DNA of 64,000 nucleotides from Bathynomus jamesi. Lineage: Eukaryota > Arthropoda > Malacostraca > Isopoda > Cirolanidae. A program made the translations under genes and the position numbers. This document shows, piece after piece, positions 31,483-41,513 of the stretch. The stretch covers positions 124,001 to 188,000 of the forward strand of contig JAJOZX010005804.1 in NCBI GenBank assembly GCA_023014485.1, in the 5' to 3' direction. The stretch's first letter is position 1. The number at the start of each line of letters is the position of its first letter. The notes below the pieces were generated by a model. It saw nothing but the letters and a program-made list of their open reading frames with translations, had not been told where the DNA came from and did not search any database.

Positions 31483-33692
31483 TAGACTATTCCCAGACAA
31501 TTAACAAATACACATACCTTGACGCTTACCCTCTACCTCGAGTGGACAACCTCGTCCGTAAAATTTCTCAGTATCGCTATTACAGTACTACTGACCTAAC
31601 TAGCGCGTATCATCAAATTTCTATAAGTGATAATGACAAACCTATGACAGCCTTTCAATCAGGTTCAAAACTGTATGAATTCTGTCGTATTCCATTCGGT
31701 GTTAAGAATGGTGTAGCATGTTTTCAAAGAATCATGGACGATTTTGTATCCCGTTATCAGTTGACAGATACCTTTGCTTACCTGGATGACATAACTATAT
31801 GTGGCATGACGAAGGACGAACACGATCGGAATCTGAAACGATTTATGAATGCTGCCGATGAGTTTGGTTTGACTCTCAACATGACGAAAAGTGTCTTCTC
31901 CGTTACATCTATTAAATTACTTGGTTACCTTATATCTGATGGTAGTATCAGGCCCGATCCTGACCGTCTACAGCCCTTAATGGACCTTCCCATTCCTCAT
32001 GATGCTAAAGCTCTGAAGCGTGTTATGGGGCTACTGTCTTATTACTCTCAGTGGATCCGAAATTACTCGAGTAAAATTAGATCATTGGCTGAGGCCAAAT
32101 CTTTTCCATTGTGTGAGGATGCTAAACTAGCTTTTTCTAACCTGAAGCATGATATATTGCAGTCTGTTGTTCAAACTATCAGAGATGACATACCTCTTGT
32201 TATAGAAACCGATGCATCTGATTCTGGTCTGGCAGCTACCTTGAGCCAAGAAGGAAAACCGGTTGCCTTTTTCTCGAAATCATTGAATAACAGTGAGCGA
32301 AACTATCCGGCTGTTGAAAAAGAGGCTTTGGCTATAATAGAGGCACTCCGTAAATGGAAACATTATTTAACTGGCAGACACTTTACTCTAATCACTGATC
32401 AAAAATCTGTTTCGTTCATGCTGGATCAAAAACACAACAGTAAGATAAAAAATGATAAAATTCTACGTTGGAGATTGGAATTGGCATGCTTTGATTTTTA
32501 CATTCAGTATCGTCCTGGACGTGATAATGTAGCGGCTGATGCACTCTCACGCGTGTTTTGCTCTGCTGTGGACTCTAATGTACTAACTAAACTTCATAAC
32601 GACCCGTGTCATCCCGGTGTCACTAGGATGTATCATTTTGTCCGATCGCGTAACCTTCCATTTTCTGTTGAGGAAGTGCGGCGTACCACTGCAGCCTGCC
32701 CGGTCTGTTCCGAGTGCAAACCGAGATTTCACAAGCCCAACTTAACGCCTATAATAAAGGCTACTCAACCGTTCGAGCGGCTTCCAATGGATTTTAAGGG
32801 TCCTGTACCGTCAGTTTCTCCTAACAAGTATTTACTTACTGTTATTGATGAATATTCCCGTTACCCGTTCGCTTTTGCTTGCAAGGATGTCTCCTCTCAA
32901 ACTGTAATTCGTTGTCTTTATCAAATATTTGCATTGTTCGGTATGCCTGCTTACGTACATTCGGACAGGGGTACTGCATTTATGTCTCAAGAGCTAAAGA
33001 ACTTTCTACACTCTCGTGGCATTGCCACTAGCAGAACAACTCCCTACAACCCACAGGGTAACGGACAATGTGAGAGATATAATGGCATAATATGGAAGAC
33101 GATAATATTAGCCCTAAAATCTCGCAATTTGCCTGTTAACAGCTGGGAACTCGTTCTTACTGATGCTCTCCACTCGGTGCGATCATTGTTGTGTACGTCT
33201 ACTAATTGTACACCTCATGAGCGTCTGTTTACCTATGCTAGGCGTTCTTCTACAGGTTGTACTGTACCTTCCTGGCTCTCCTTTCCTGGCAGCAAGGTTT
33301 TCCTTAAGCAACATGTGCGTAGTTCTAAATACGATCCTCTGGTCGTGGAAGCGGAAGTTCTTGAAGCAAATCCTCATTATGCCCATATACGCCTGGCTAA
33401 CGGTAAAGAGAGTACTGTGTCAGTGAGAGACCTAGCACCACGCGGCATTTCATCGTCTGAATCTACACGCTCTGAACACACTGTCACGCCTCATCCAGAC
33501 TCTCACGACCAACCGCAGCCACAGAGTAGTAACGAGTGTACGGACTGTCCTGAGGAACCTATCGTTATTGAAGACGCCGTCCAAGACTGCTTGCGCGCCG
33601 GTGAACAGACCGATCACGTTCCCGCACCAGAACCGATTGCACTGCGCAGGTCTCAACGTGTGAGGCGCCAACCGAATCGCCTGAATTTATAA
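31476..33692 (+). CDS. pol: gypsy reverse transcriptase, RNase H and integrase
   Basis: 738 residues starting in MVIDYSQTINKYTYLDAYPL, an RT motif, so the true start lies in the preceding frame. The polymerase box YLDD is at residues 102-105. RNase H catalytic ETDAS lies near residue 246, with EKEALA and TDQKS after it. Integrase has a zinc domain (HPGVTRMYHF...CPVCSEC), then D at about 439 (MDFKGP), D at 497 (HSDRGT) and E at 533 (NGQCERYN); the D-E spacing of 35 is standard. The tail ends RRSQRVRRQPNRLNL. All catalytic residues are present, so only the frame break near 31470 argues against function. Confidence 0.93.
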   Translation: MVIDYSQTINKYTYLDAYPLPRVDNLVRKISQYRYYSTTDLTSAYHQISISDNDKPMTAFQSGSKLYEFCRIPFGVKNGVACFQRIMDDFVSRYQLTDTFAYLDDITICGMTKDEHDRNLKRFMNAADEFGLTLNMTKSVFSVTSIKLLGYLISDGSIRPDPDRLQPLMDLPIPHDAKALKRVMGLLSYYSQWIRNYSSKIRSLAEAKSFPLCEDAKLAFSNLKHDILQSVVQTIRDDIPLVIETDASDSGLAATLSQEGKPVAFFSKSLNNSERNYPAVEKEALAIIEALRKWKHYLTGRHFTLITDQKSVSFMLDQKHNSKIKNDKILRWRLELACFDFYIQYRPGRDNVAADALSRVFCSAVDSNVLTKLHNDPCHPGVTRMYHFVRSRNLPFSVEEVRRTTAACPVCSECKPRFHKPNLTPIIKATQPFERLPMDFKGPVPSVSPNKYLLTVIDEYSRYPFAFACKDVSSQTVIRCLYQIFALFGMPAYVHSDRGTAFMSQELKNFLHSRGIATSRTTPYNPQGNGQCERYNGIIWKTIILALKSRNLPVNSWELVLTDALHSVRSLLCTSTNCTPHERLFTYARRSSTGCTVPSWLSFPGSKVFLKQHVRSSKYDPLVVEAEVLEANPHYAHIRLANGKESTVSVRDLAPRGISSSESTRSEHTVTPHPDSHDQPQPQSSNECTDCPEEPIVIEDAVQDCLRAGEQTDHVPAPEPIALRRSQRVRRQPNRLNL

Positions 33693-33734
33693 TTACATTT
33701 AGCATTTACTATTATTCTATAAAGTTACTTTTCC

Positions 33735-33917
33735 ATGTGTGGGAGAATGTGGTGATTTCGGTATAGAGTATCTGATGTTATCTGTTTAAAGGTGTATTAT
33801 TATTTTTATCCGCTACTGTATCTAATGTTATATTCTTCTGTTTCAGAATTATGTTGTTGAAGTTTTTTGTGTAATAAAGGCTGAATTACTGTAATCTCTC
33901 AATTGAGCCTTATGACA
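33735..33917 (+). repeat. polypurine tract and 3' LTR of gypsy
   Basis: GTGTGGGAGAA (about 33737-33747) is the plus-strand primer. The LTR proper is 33748-33917 and reads identical to 29820-29989. TSD GTAAG follows at 33918-33922. Confidence 0.95.
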
Positions 33918-34510
33918 GTAAGTGCTGAGAGTTGTTTCAGTCTTCCTTAGCAGATTGGCAGCCACATCCAACTGCACTGAAGGAGACTGGATTAGTTTGC
34001 TGACTTACTGTATGTGGCTTAGGATGTCATACCACACCACAGTGCAGATTGAAAACCGGTATGACCCTATCTCCTCTGCCAAAGACTGGGCCTCAATCTT
34101 TACCATAGGGTCAGTGGTTTGACCCCTCACCTCAATGACTGCCTCTCTCACTGATGCTGCTTGGTACTGACTCAATACTCTTCACTCTGCTTTCCCACCT
34201 TGTCTCTGACCATGATTTTAAAGTCAAGTTAACATGGTTCTTCAGGATAGCTCATCTTTGTGTAGAAGCTGAGAACAGGGTGTAGAGCTTCTGCAAGATG
34301 CCAAAATAGCCAGTGGCATCTGTGGAGCTTTTAGCAGCATCAGCTACCACCAGATTTAATGTAGGCCTATGAGCCCCACATGGCACAAATAGAGCCTGTG
34401 GATTCTTTTCCAGCAGCCTGGCTTGGACTCCCTTGTTTTTGCCCCTCATGTTGGCTCCGTTGTCATACGACTGTCCTCTGCAGTCGTCAAAGGGAATGTT
34501 TAGGTCTTCT
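33918..34510 (-). pseudogene. hAT-2 transposase, central part
   Basis: The minus strand reads LEDLNIPFDDCRGQSYDNGA (about 34510 on), then MRGKNKGVQARLLEKNPQAL, FVPCGAHRPTLNLVVADAAK and the helical region LLRKTETTLSTY at the gypsy boundary. DDCRGQSYDNGAxM is the RNase H-fold block with a catalytic aspartate typical of ZMYM1-like hAT transposases. CxxHxxNLV follows as expected. A frame change lies near 34250 and stop codons occur near 34010. The N-terminal zinc finger that should precede it is not found up to the right TIR, so this copy lost it. It joins 29152-29819 across the gypsy insertion. Confidence 0.88.
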
Positions 34511-35024
34511 AGATTTTAATAATTATAAACAGTTTTAACTTATACCTATTTCACTGCTTGTTTATTTTAAAGAAATAACTTTTAATTTAGTTTTATAAAT
34601 TGATTTTTACAAGCAAAATCGATACCTAGCACCAAGGATAAATATCTCTCTCCAACCGGGGTTGGTGAGACCGTGAGTTGGTAAATTTCTCGAGCCCTGG
34701 ACTGGAGCCTGTTTGAGAATAAACAAAAAACGGGCGTGCTATGTCACCCCCGCCACCAATTGGCACCCTAGGCGGCCGCCTATATCGCCTATGCCTAGGA
34801 CCGCCACTGCAAATGTGTATTTACTAAATGATGTTATGCAGTTTATTATAATATCACATAATAAGTTATAACTATGATTACAAAAGTGAACCTTTCCTGT
34901 CAAGGGGGTTCGAACCCCCCGATCCCCCTGTGGCTAGAGACCTGGTACGCTTTGGGAATACATTCGTAATGACAAGAACACAAGCTATTCACCCTTTTCT
35001 ATAATTTAATTTAATAATCTTCGG

Positions 35025-35367
35025 CAGTGCCGGATTAGCCTATTAACATAAGTTCCAAATGCTACTGGCCCCGCAGGACCCACACCCATAAGAAAAAATT
35101 GTTTTAACGTATTCCAATACGATTGTTAAAAAATATTAAAAAATCAATATAAGTTCACAAAAAGCTCAACAAAATTTCATAAAATTAAATCGGGAAAAAG
35201 GATATGAAATAGGGCTGGGTTAATGTAACATAATGGGTATGAACGAATAAAAACCCATTCATTATGAGTCAAAGTTTCAGTACGTAAAACTAATCGTTAT
35301 ACATTTGGCAGCTGACGGTGGTCTTCTAAAAATGCTACGGGCCCCACAGATGCTTAATCTGGCACTG
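35025..35367. mobile_element. hAT MITE, 343 bp
   Basis: Ends CAGTGCCGGATTA and the inverse of CAGTGCCAGATTA. Inner blocks (GGCCCCGC / GGGGCCCGTAGCATT) also pair. Flanks ATCTTCGG and ATCTTAGG match at 7 of 8 bases. No ORF. Confidence 0.85.
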
Positions 35368-36126
35368 ATCTTAGGGAGTACCGTGTTAAACTTCATGAGC
35401 AGGGTCTTCATTGATTATATGTTTGTTTACCATGTTTGCTCGCATCCGAAAAATCTGACTTAAAATACTCTCGTCATGTCCCCGAGCAGGCTAAATAGGT
35501 CATACGCCAGAATTTCTAGCGTCAGTTTTCGCTCCAGCATTCGGGGGTATAGAAATTTGTTGAATTTTTCAGAAAAATATCACATTAGCAATTTACGAAT
35601 AAAATTCCACAAACTAATTCTTAGCAATTATTTGAAAATTTGCCCCCGTGTTTGGTGATTGATTCGTACGCTTTGGCCGAGTTGGTACGTTTTTATTAAA
35701 CACATCTGCACCCAATATGTTTATGTACCAGCAAAATTTCTTCGCCTCAATGTTTTATGTAGATTAGGCAGATAAAAACATTAACAACCTACTATCCTTG
35801 ATCTGTTTTTTGTCCGTGTTTCAGATGGGCACATGCCTCCCCCTCCAAAGTTTACTGGAATTTGCTGAACTGCTAATAAATAAATACTAAATAAAGCATT
35901 GAATAATTGAATTCTTATAACAAATAAAAATTATTTTTTTCTGGCAGTGAATCGGTCTGAAATGTAAAGAATCATGGAGGATGACAGTGAGGATTGGCAT
36001 GAAAAATCGAAAGAAAAGTCGAGCTCTGTTGCATACACGTTTTAGCAGACTGCCATAAAAAATTACGTATGTGATGTAAGCAAAGTGAGGTGAAACACAA
36101 TCAGGACTATAGCAAAAAAATGGCTT
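35368..36126. other. spacer without recognisable gene
   Basis: AT-rich, with no coding sense or repeat arms found. Confidence 0.55.
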
Positions 36127-38740
36127 TTGCTGAAGGGTAAGGAAGCTAACGTCATTCAGCCCATGCATGATCAGCTAGAGACGCAGTATGAAGATCTGAG
36201 TTCTCTTCTACGATACCATCCCTCGTGCTACAAGCGTTTCACCGACAAACGACAGTTGTCCTATGCACAGAAACAGACAGATACTGCTGTTGCATTGCCT
36301 ACTGATAAAGGTAGGACTGATTATTTCAGTGTAGAAAACCACATATTTGCAAAACATGAGACTAATGATGATTGGTGAATGGTGTCAAAGAGAGAGTCAA
36401 ATTCAAACTCATGATCAATCAGCAGGGCTCATAATGTTCTGATAAATCTAACACTTGGTGACATGTTCAGAAATGTCCTGCCAAAACTGGTATAGTTCAT
36501 TATGCTAGATTACTGTGTATATTTTTAGATGTATCACCTAGTAGTGGAAATCAAGTCATTAGTCTTTCGCCTAAACAACTCTGCTCCACATCAGAGTTTC
36601 CTCAGCCACAAAAACGATTCTCTCTCTCTCTACCGGAGGACCAGAGGACAAAATATGAAGATGAAGCTAATAAACTGTTAGGACATTACTTGAATGGATC
36701 TCTAATAGGTTATCTGTAGTCTGATGCCTCACTGCCAATGCTTCATGATTACTCAATATATACTGTATTGTCGCGCGGGCTTGGCGGTCACTGCCGCTGG
36801 CGACTTTTTAAGCTGAAATGCACTTTGGACAATCCAACGAAGGTGGTCCTTGTAGGTTATGCTCGGCCTTAGCCGTAGGGCATCCGAGTAACAATAAGTG
36901 ACGCCGCGTTGGGAGGATAGAATGCCTCTCTCGGAAGATATAAATCACAAGTTCTCCTTTTGACATTCCTTTATTTCTCACAAGGGGGGACAATCACTTT
37001 TTAAACCATTAATGAATTTCTTTCAAAATACAGAGTAATTAAAAAGAACCAAATCCTCTTTACTACACTTTGTTTAGAGAGTGATTAATGGACAATTACT
37101 GACTTCAAAAATACAACTCAGGGCCCCAGCCGACCGCCTGGGTCAAGGGCGGGAAACGTACTGACTCCCAAAGCCCGAGAGCGGGGCTTTCTCGAGGCAA
37201 TTCCTTTCGCCCTTGAAGAATTCCCATGGTGCCGCGTTTTACAAGAGATTATTAACTTTGCAAATTTCTACTCTAATAATGATGTTAACAAAAGAACTTA
37301 TATAAATCGATATTAGCAGAGAATATATATAATCGTAGTTTTACACTTAACTTCTTTATGTGATTTACTTTAGCCGAAAAGAACATTTAGAATTTAGGAA
37401 TCTCTGTTTAAGATCATAGACGTGACCACACTGTTTTCGTTAGGGTTAGGTCTTGAATGCGAAAGAGATCCACATACATGACATCATAGTGATTTAATTT
37501 GTACGTACAGTATAAGTCATTATTGGGAGAAATTGAAGAGACGAATTGGAGAGAAACAGTTAAAGGACATTCGTTTTTTTTTTTCACAGCGAACTTCTAA
37601 TGGCACAAACATGGACACTATTCAACCATAGGAATGGTAGGTCGCATGGTTGTGACAGTATAGTGACTGAGAGTACACACAATCCAATATTCAAGTTTTG
37701 GTCATCCAGACAGACTGAAAGACTGGGAAAAGGACATGTTTTCACCAATTAAAAGTTTAAAACTGAAAACATTTCGTGATTAGATGAAAGTAAAAAAGTC
37801 AACCGCATCAAGAAAAGAAATGATGCTAAGAAACGAGAAGAGTTTGTTTGCTCTTCTGGTTATTAACTTATTAGTCAGAGTAGAGATATCAGTCTACGGG
37901 AAATTTTATCATACTCGCTTGGAACAGTCTCATTTCCATTGGCCAGTAGACGGCACTTTGTCTAAAATTATTAAATCTAACCTCCTTCACCTTCTTGAAG
38001 GTCGTAGCTTAGAATGTTTAGTTTTGTCAGTTCCTCCAGGTGGTGCATTACTGATTGATGGGATGGCATGAGTGTCATGCCATTTATATATTGTAGAGGA
38101 TGGTGTCAGTACCGCGCGTCATATCCCTGAATTGTGCTCTGATCACGAAAAGGCAGACACAAGGCTACTCCTACATGCCAAGTATGCTGCTGATGATCAT
38201 CAAAACTTTATGATAAAAAGTCCTGATACAGATGTTGCTGTCTTAGCCACTTCTTATATCCACTCAATGAAGTCATCAATCTACTTTTTTATTGGTATTA
38301 AAAACAAAACAAGGATCGTTAATCTTCAGGAAATCTCCCATACTATGTCACCAAAACTCTGCAAAGCTTTAATTCGTATTCACGTTTTCACAGGGTGTGA
38401 TTCTGTTAGCACTTTCTTTGGTACAGGAAAGAAAAAGTCATTTACATTGGCGTCAGAGAGTGACGAGTTCATACAAGCCTTTTGTGACCTAGATGATAGT
38501 TTTGAGTTGCAGATAGCACGCTAAATGTTTTGGAGAAATATGTATGCAGACTTTATGGGCAGGACGCTTCCACTGTTGATGATGCCAGGTACGACATATT
38601 TTGCACTTCTCCAGTCCACAAAACAGAGCTTGCCACCAAAAAAAGATGCCCTCACTCAACACAGCCTGAGAACCAACTACCAAATATCTGGTATAATTAA
38701 TCTAGACATTTATTTCTCGTTTATTTTGCAGTGATTTTAT
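36127..38740 (+). pseudogene. decayed gene of a widespread PIN-like nuclease family (uncharacterised)
   Basis: Several pieces match the layout of a large uncharacterised family found in many invertebrate genomes. They are a YHPSCYKRFTDKRQL segment (36.2 kb), YGKFYHTRLEQSHFHWPVDG and LVLSVPPGGALLIDGMA (37.9-38.07 kb), then HEKADTRLLLHAKYA, KSPDTDVAVLATSY and HVFTGCDSVSTFFGTGKKKS (38.07-38.52 kb), and LPPKKDALTQHSLRTNYQ (38.63-38.69 kb). The conserved aspartates in EKADTR, SPDTDV and GCDS are arranged as in PIN/FEN-fold nucleases. An in-frame TGA at 38069-38071, another stop at 38522, and about 1.1 kb of unrelated sequence (36.78-37.78 kb) show that it is dead. The function of the family is not known to me. 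The gene at 62.3-64 kb has the same core. Confidence 0.65.
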
Positions 38741-39860
38741 GTTTGTACTGCTAACATACGAATCATGCAGACATTTTATGATTATATGGGATGTTAACGG
38801 ACTATCCAGACCTGCAAACTAATTTGAGGATTACTAGGAATTTTCGTTGTGGTTGAAAATAAAAAATTGTGTCCTACCTGTCTGAGAGGTTCTTATTTTT
38901 CTTTTTAGCAAATATAACTTTAGTGAAAATAAATTGGATATAAAGTGTAAAGGAGTTCAATCTTTTAATTGGAAATGTATGAAAAATAGTTTGTTTGGCT
39001 TGAATTGACTCTTTTGGTGTGTCACTAAACTTTTGACAAGGATTTTTCATTAACTGCTGGGTTTTTTTTTTGTGGAACTTAACTGGGGAGACATTCAGGC
39101 CTAGGTGTTCATATAACTACAAAGAAAAAGTATTCCCCAAGATGCTAGAACGAAAATTGATTTCTAGCCACCTTTTAGCCTCTGGCGTATGGCATATAAG
39201 AATAACTTCAGATATGACAAATTAAATTTATATATATTTTTCGCTAGATTGTAACGAGTTGAAAACATCGGCCTAAGAAGTTAAGGTCTGACTGAAATTT
39301 TAATCACTTTTTAACGGATCGAAAATGGCTGCATGATGCGTACCCATGACCAAACTATTGGTACCTGAGCGTAGCCTGCACAGTTAGTAGCCTGCCTGAA
39401 ATGCCAAGCAGCAAACGACATTTAGATAGCACTTCGATTGTTGGCTATTGACTGTCATGCGGAAGTGTCAGACTTTCAAACTCAAAATGTATGTCAAACT
39501 AAATATTAATTTTAAATGTGAAACTATAGTAACGTTTAACTTACAAAGTTACAATTTACTCGTGGAAAGTAACCGAGTTAAGATATTAGTTGCCTTCTTT
39601 CGAGAGTAACTCAGTTACCCATCAAGTTACTGAAAACAATTACAGTAATTCAGTTATTGTTGTTTTCTTCATCTGCAGTGAACTGTATATTTGCTTATAT
39701 AAGATTAAGATATTCATACAGGGTTGCACATGAGATGGTGATTTAAAGAGCAGTAATGTGTCGTTAGCATATGGACGATATACAGAGATTTAAAGAGTGA
39801 TTGAAGGGACAATTGTCAAACCGCATTCTCCCATTATAAAAAAGTAGTATGTTTGTTGAT
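38741..39860. other. spacer without recognisable gene
   Basis: No coding sense. Around 39525-39650 there are several GTAAC/GTTAC motifs (for example GAGTAACTCAGTTACC) of the kind seen in hAT-1 ends, so this may be a worn hAT end. Confidence 0.5.
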
Positions 39861-40091
39861 GTCAGGGCTTGGGGACAGCGTGCAGATATTCCCTCCGGCC
39901 CGTTGGCCCGAGGTCAGTTCTTTTCACATCGGATCAGTAATTTTCATAAGACAGCTGGTCCAAGTGGCCAGCGATGTTTTAACTTAAAACACTCGAACCA
40001 GCTGTCTTATGAAAATTACTGATCCGATGTGAAAACAGGTGGCCTCGGGCCAACGGGCCAGCGGGAATTTCGCACGCTGCTTGGGGCACAC
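39861..40091. repeat. foldback repeat D
   Basis: Two inverted arms of about 100 bp. The innermost part (AATTTTCATAAGACAGCTGG) is matched exactly by its inverse near 39990. The outer parts (GGCCCGTTGGCCCGAGG; GCTTGGGG) match with a few changes. The centre is near 39970. Probably a small non-autonomous DNA element. Confidence 0.8.
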
Positions 40092-40519
40092 CCATAGAGA
40101 CCTCGACCGTCACGTTGTAAATGTTATCTTTCACTGAACAGAAATAATAATCTCAATCTTGCTATCTCCAGTAAATTCTGTACATTTGATATGACAGAAT
40201 TCAAAACAGAACAATTATATGAGGAAAGTAGATTAAGATATATCCCAGTAATTTTATCCAATGAAACGTTAGTAGGTAAGGAAATACTACAAAAACTTGT
40301 CATTGTGGGCAGGGCCAGATTAAGGTGTGGGCTAAGGGGGCTACAGCTAAGGGGCCCCCCCAATAAAGAGGGGCCCCCAAACAGCAAAAGAGAAATTTTT
40401 CTAACGGTTTTTTTTTTTAGAAATTTACTATTGCCAAAATTGCCAAAATATAGTGACATGTGACATTATGTGACATTGAAATTCGTGTTATTTAAATTAT
40501 TTCTTGGTACAATACAAAT

Positions 40520-41196
40520 TATGGAAAACTGATGAGTGGGTAGTTGGGAGGTAACGAAAATGGTTCACTGAGTAGGTAGGTAGTTAATCTAACAATTATT
40601 AAATTCCTTTTATGTCAATAACTGGGTGGATGAAACCAATTGGTTGCTCACCAGAGTTATTCTCCACACTAGTATTTATATACTGTGTGGGAGGAGCGTG
40701 CTCGGTAATAGATACATTACCGCTCAACCAACCGAGGAAAAAACCAAGACAACGCTGGTGAAAAAAGCCCCGCGAAGAGGAGAACAAAGGGAGAACGAAA
40801 ACGAGGAACGGGGCGAGAGGACGTACCAGCAAGTGCGCTCTCGACAATTACACAACCGGAGAAGGGAGAGACTCCAATAACTAAAAGTAAGTGACTAATT
40901 GAGTTTTTACACCAGTAAGTTAATCACATTAAATTAAGCTGGGTCAGACAAGTTAGGCCTACATTGTGGCCTAAGACCCAGCATCAACTCATAGCTTAAC
41001 AAAGGTGAAGGTAGATTGCCCTAACCTAATCTTGTGAGGAATCCTACTGTGGACCTCAATTTATCTGCCCGCTCTGGACCATTTCCGGAATCTCTAGGCT
41101 GACCCCTCTATGCTAGACTTGATCTACTCTATAGTTAGACTGGAGATATAAGGGGTGGGTTAATTGTGGACCAATTCATACAGAGCATTTTTCGCA
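40520..41196 (+). repeat. BEL-3 5' LTR
   Basis: Starts TATGGAAAACTGATGAG and ends TTTTTCGCA. Differences from the 3' copy include ACGAAAACGAGG versus ACGAAACGAGG and TATGCTAGAC versus TAGGCAAGAC. Confidence 0.95.
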
Positions 41197-41513
41197 TTGA
41201 TGGCCCGTGTGGGGAGTTTACAAACCTTAACCTTACTTAACAAAAATTGCAGAATTAGGCTAAATGGTCTAGCCTAAGCCTAAGCCTAAGCTAATCAAGC
41301 CTAATTAGGTCTACAACCTAGGGCCTAACTAGGAAACATTTACATTTAAGGAGTCTCATTCTCTTATAAGCTTAGACCTGAGTGACATAAGTACTTGGGG
41401 GGGATTAAACCAAATTTGAACTTGACTGTTTTGTCTGTGCTCTCTCTTCTCTGGTAATTTCTTCTTGTCCTCTATTTCATTACGATCCCCAGTTAAACAA
41501 TTTTGACTTAGAC

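Larger units (their letters stand above)
29820..33917 (+). mobile_element. complete Ty3/gypsy retrotransposon with LTRs that read identical
   Basis: Two 170-bp LTRs (29820-29989 and 33748-33917) show no difference in my reading. They are flanked by the perfect 5-bp TSD GTAAG (29815-29819 and 33918-33922). Interior: gag, protease, RT, RNase H, integrase, and a purine-rich GTGGGAGAA before the 3' LTR. LTR identity means insertion was recent on an evolutionary scale. It inserted into the transposase of hAT-2. It is a relative of the truncated gypsy element at 1-736. Confidence 0.97.
28811..34809 (-). mobile_element. hAT-2 (ZMYM1-like transposase), interrupted by the young gypsy element
   Basis: Inverted ends CAGTGGTGGTCCT and AGGACCGCCACTG. 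Perfect 8-bp TSD CAAATGTG at 28803-28810 and 34810-34817. The minus-strand transposase is split in two by the gypsy element at 29820-33917. Removing that leaves about 1.9 kb, shorter than an autonomous element, so the DNA-binding start of the gene has also gone. Confidence 0.93.
28678..34944. mobile_element. small MITE shell, TSD GTACG, interrupted by hAT-2
   Basis: The left end CAGTCCCATAGCCAG (28678) and the inverse of the right end, CAGGTCTCTAGCCACAG (to 34944), resemble each other. Both sides then show a G-rich block and GGGTTCGAA. The flanks are GTACG on both sides (28673-28677 and 34945-34949). Without hAT-2 it is only about 260 bp. A 5-bp duplication is short for hAT, so the superfamily is uncertain. 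Confidence 0.6.

Noticed and set aside
34895..34935. tRNA-like GGGGGTTCGAACCCCC
   Set aside because: Resembles a T arm, but no acceptor, D or anticodon arms are found; it is part of the inverted end of the GTACG-flanked MITE.
36771..37260. GC-richer block with possible LTR-like look (CACAAGGGGGGACAATC)
   Set aside because: No partner copy, no TSD and no coding sense found; left as unassigned sequence interrupting the PIN-like pseudogene.
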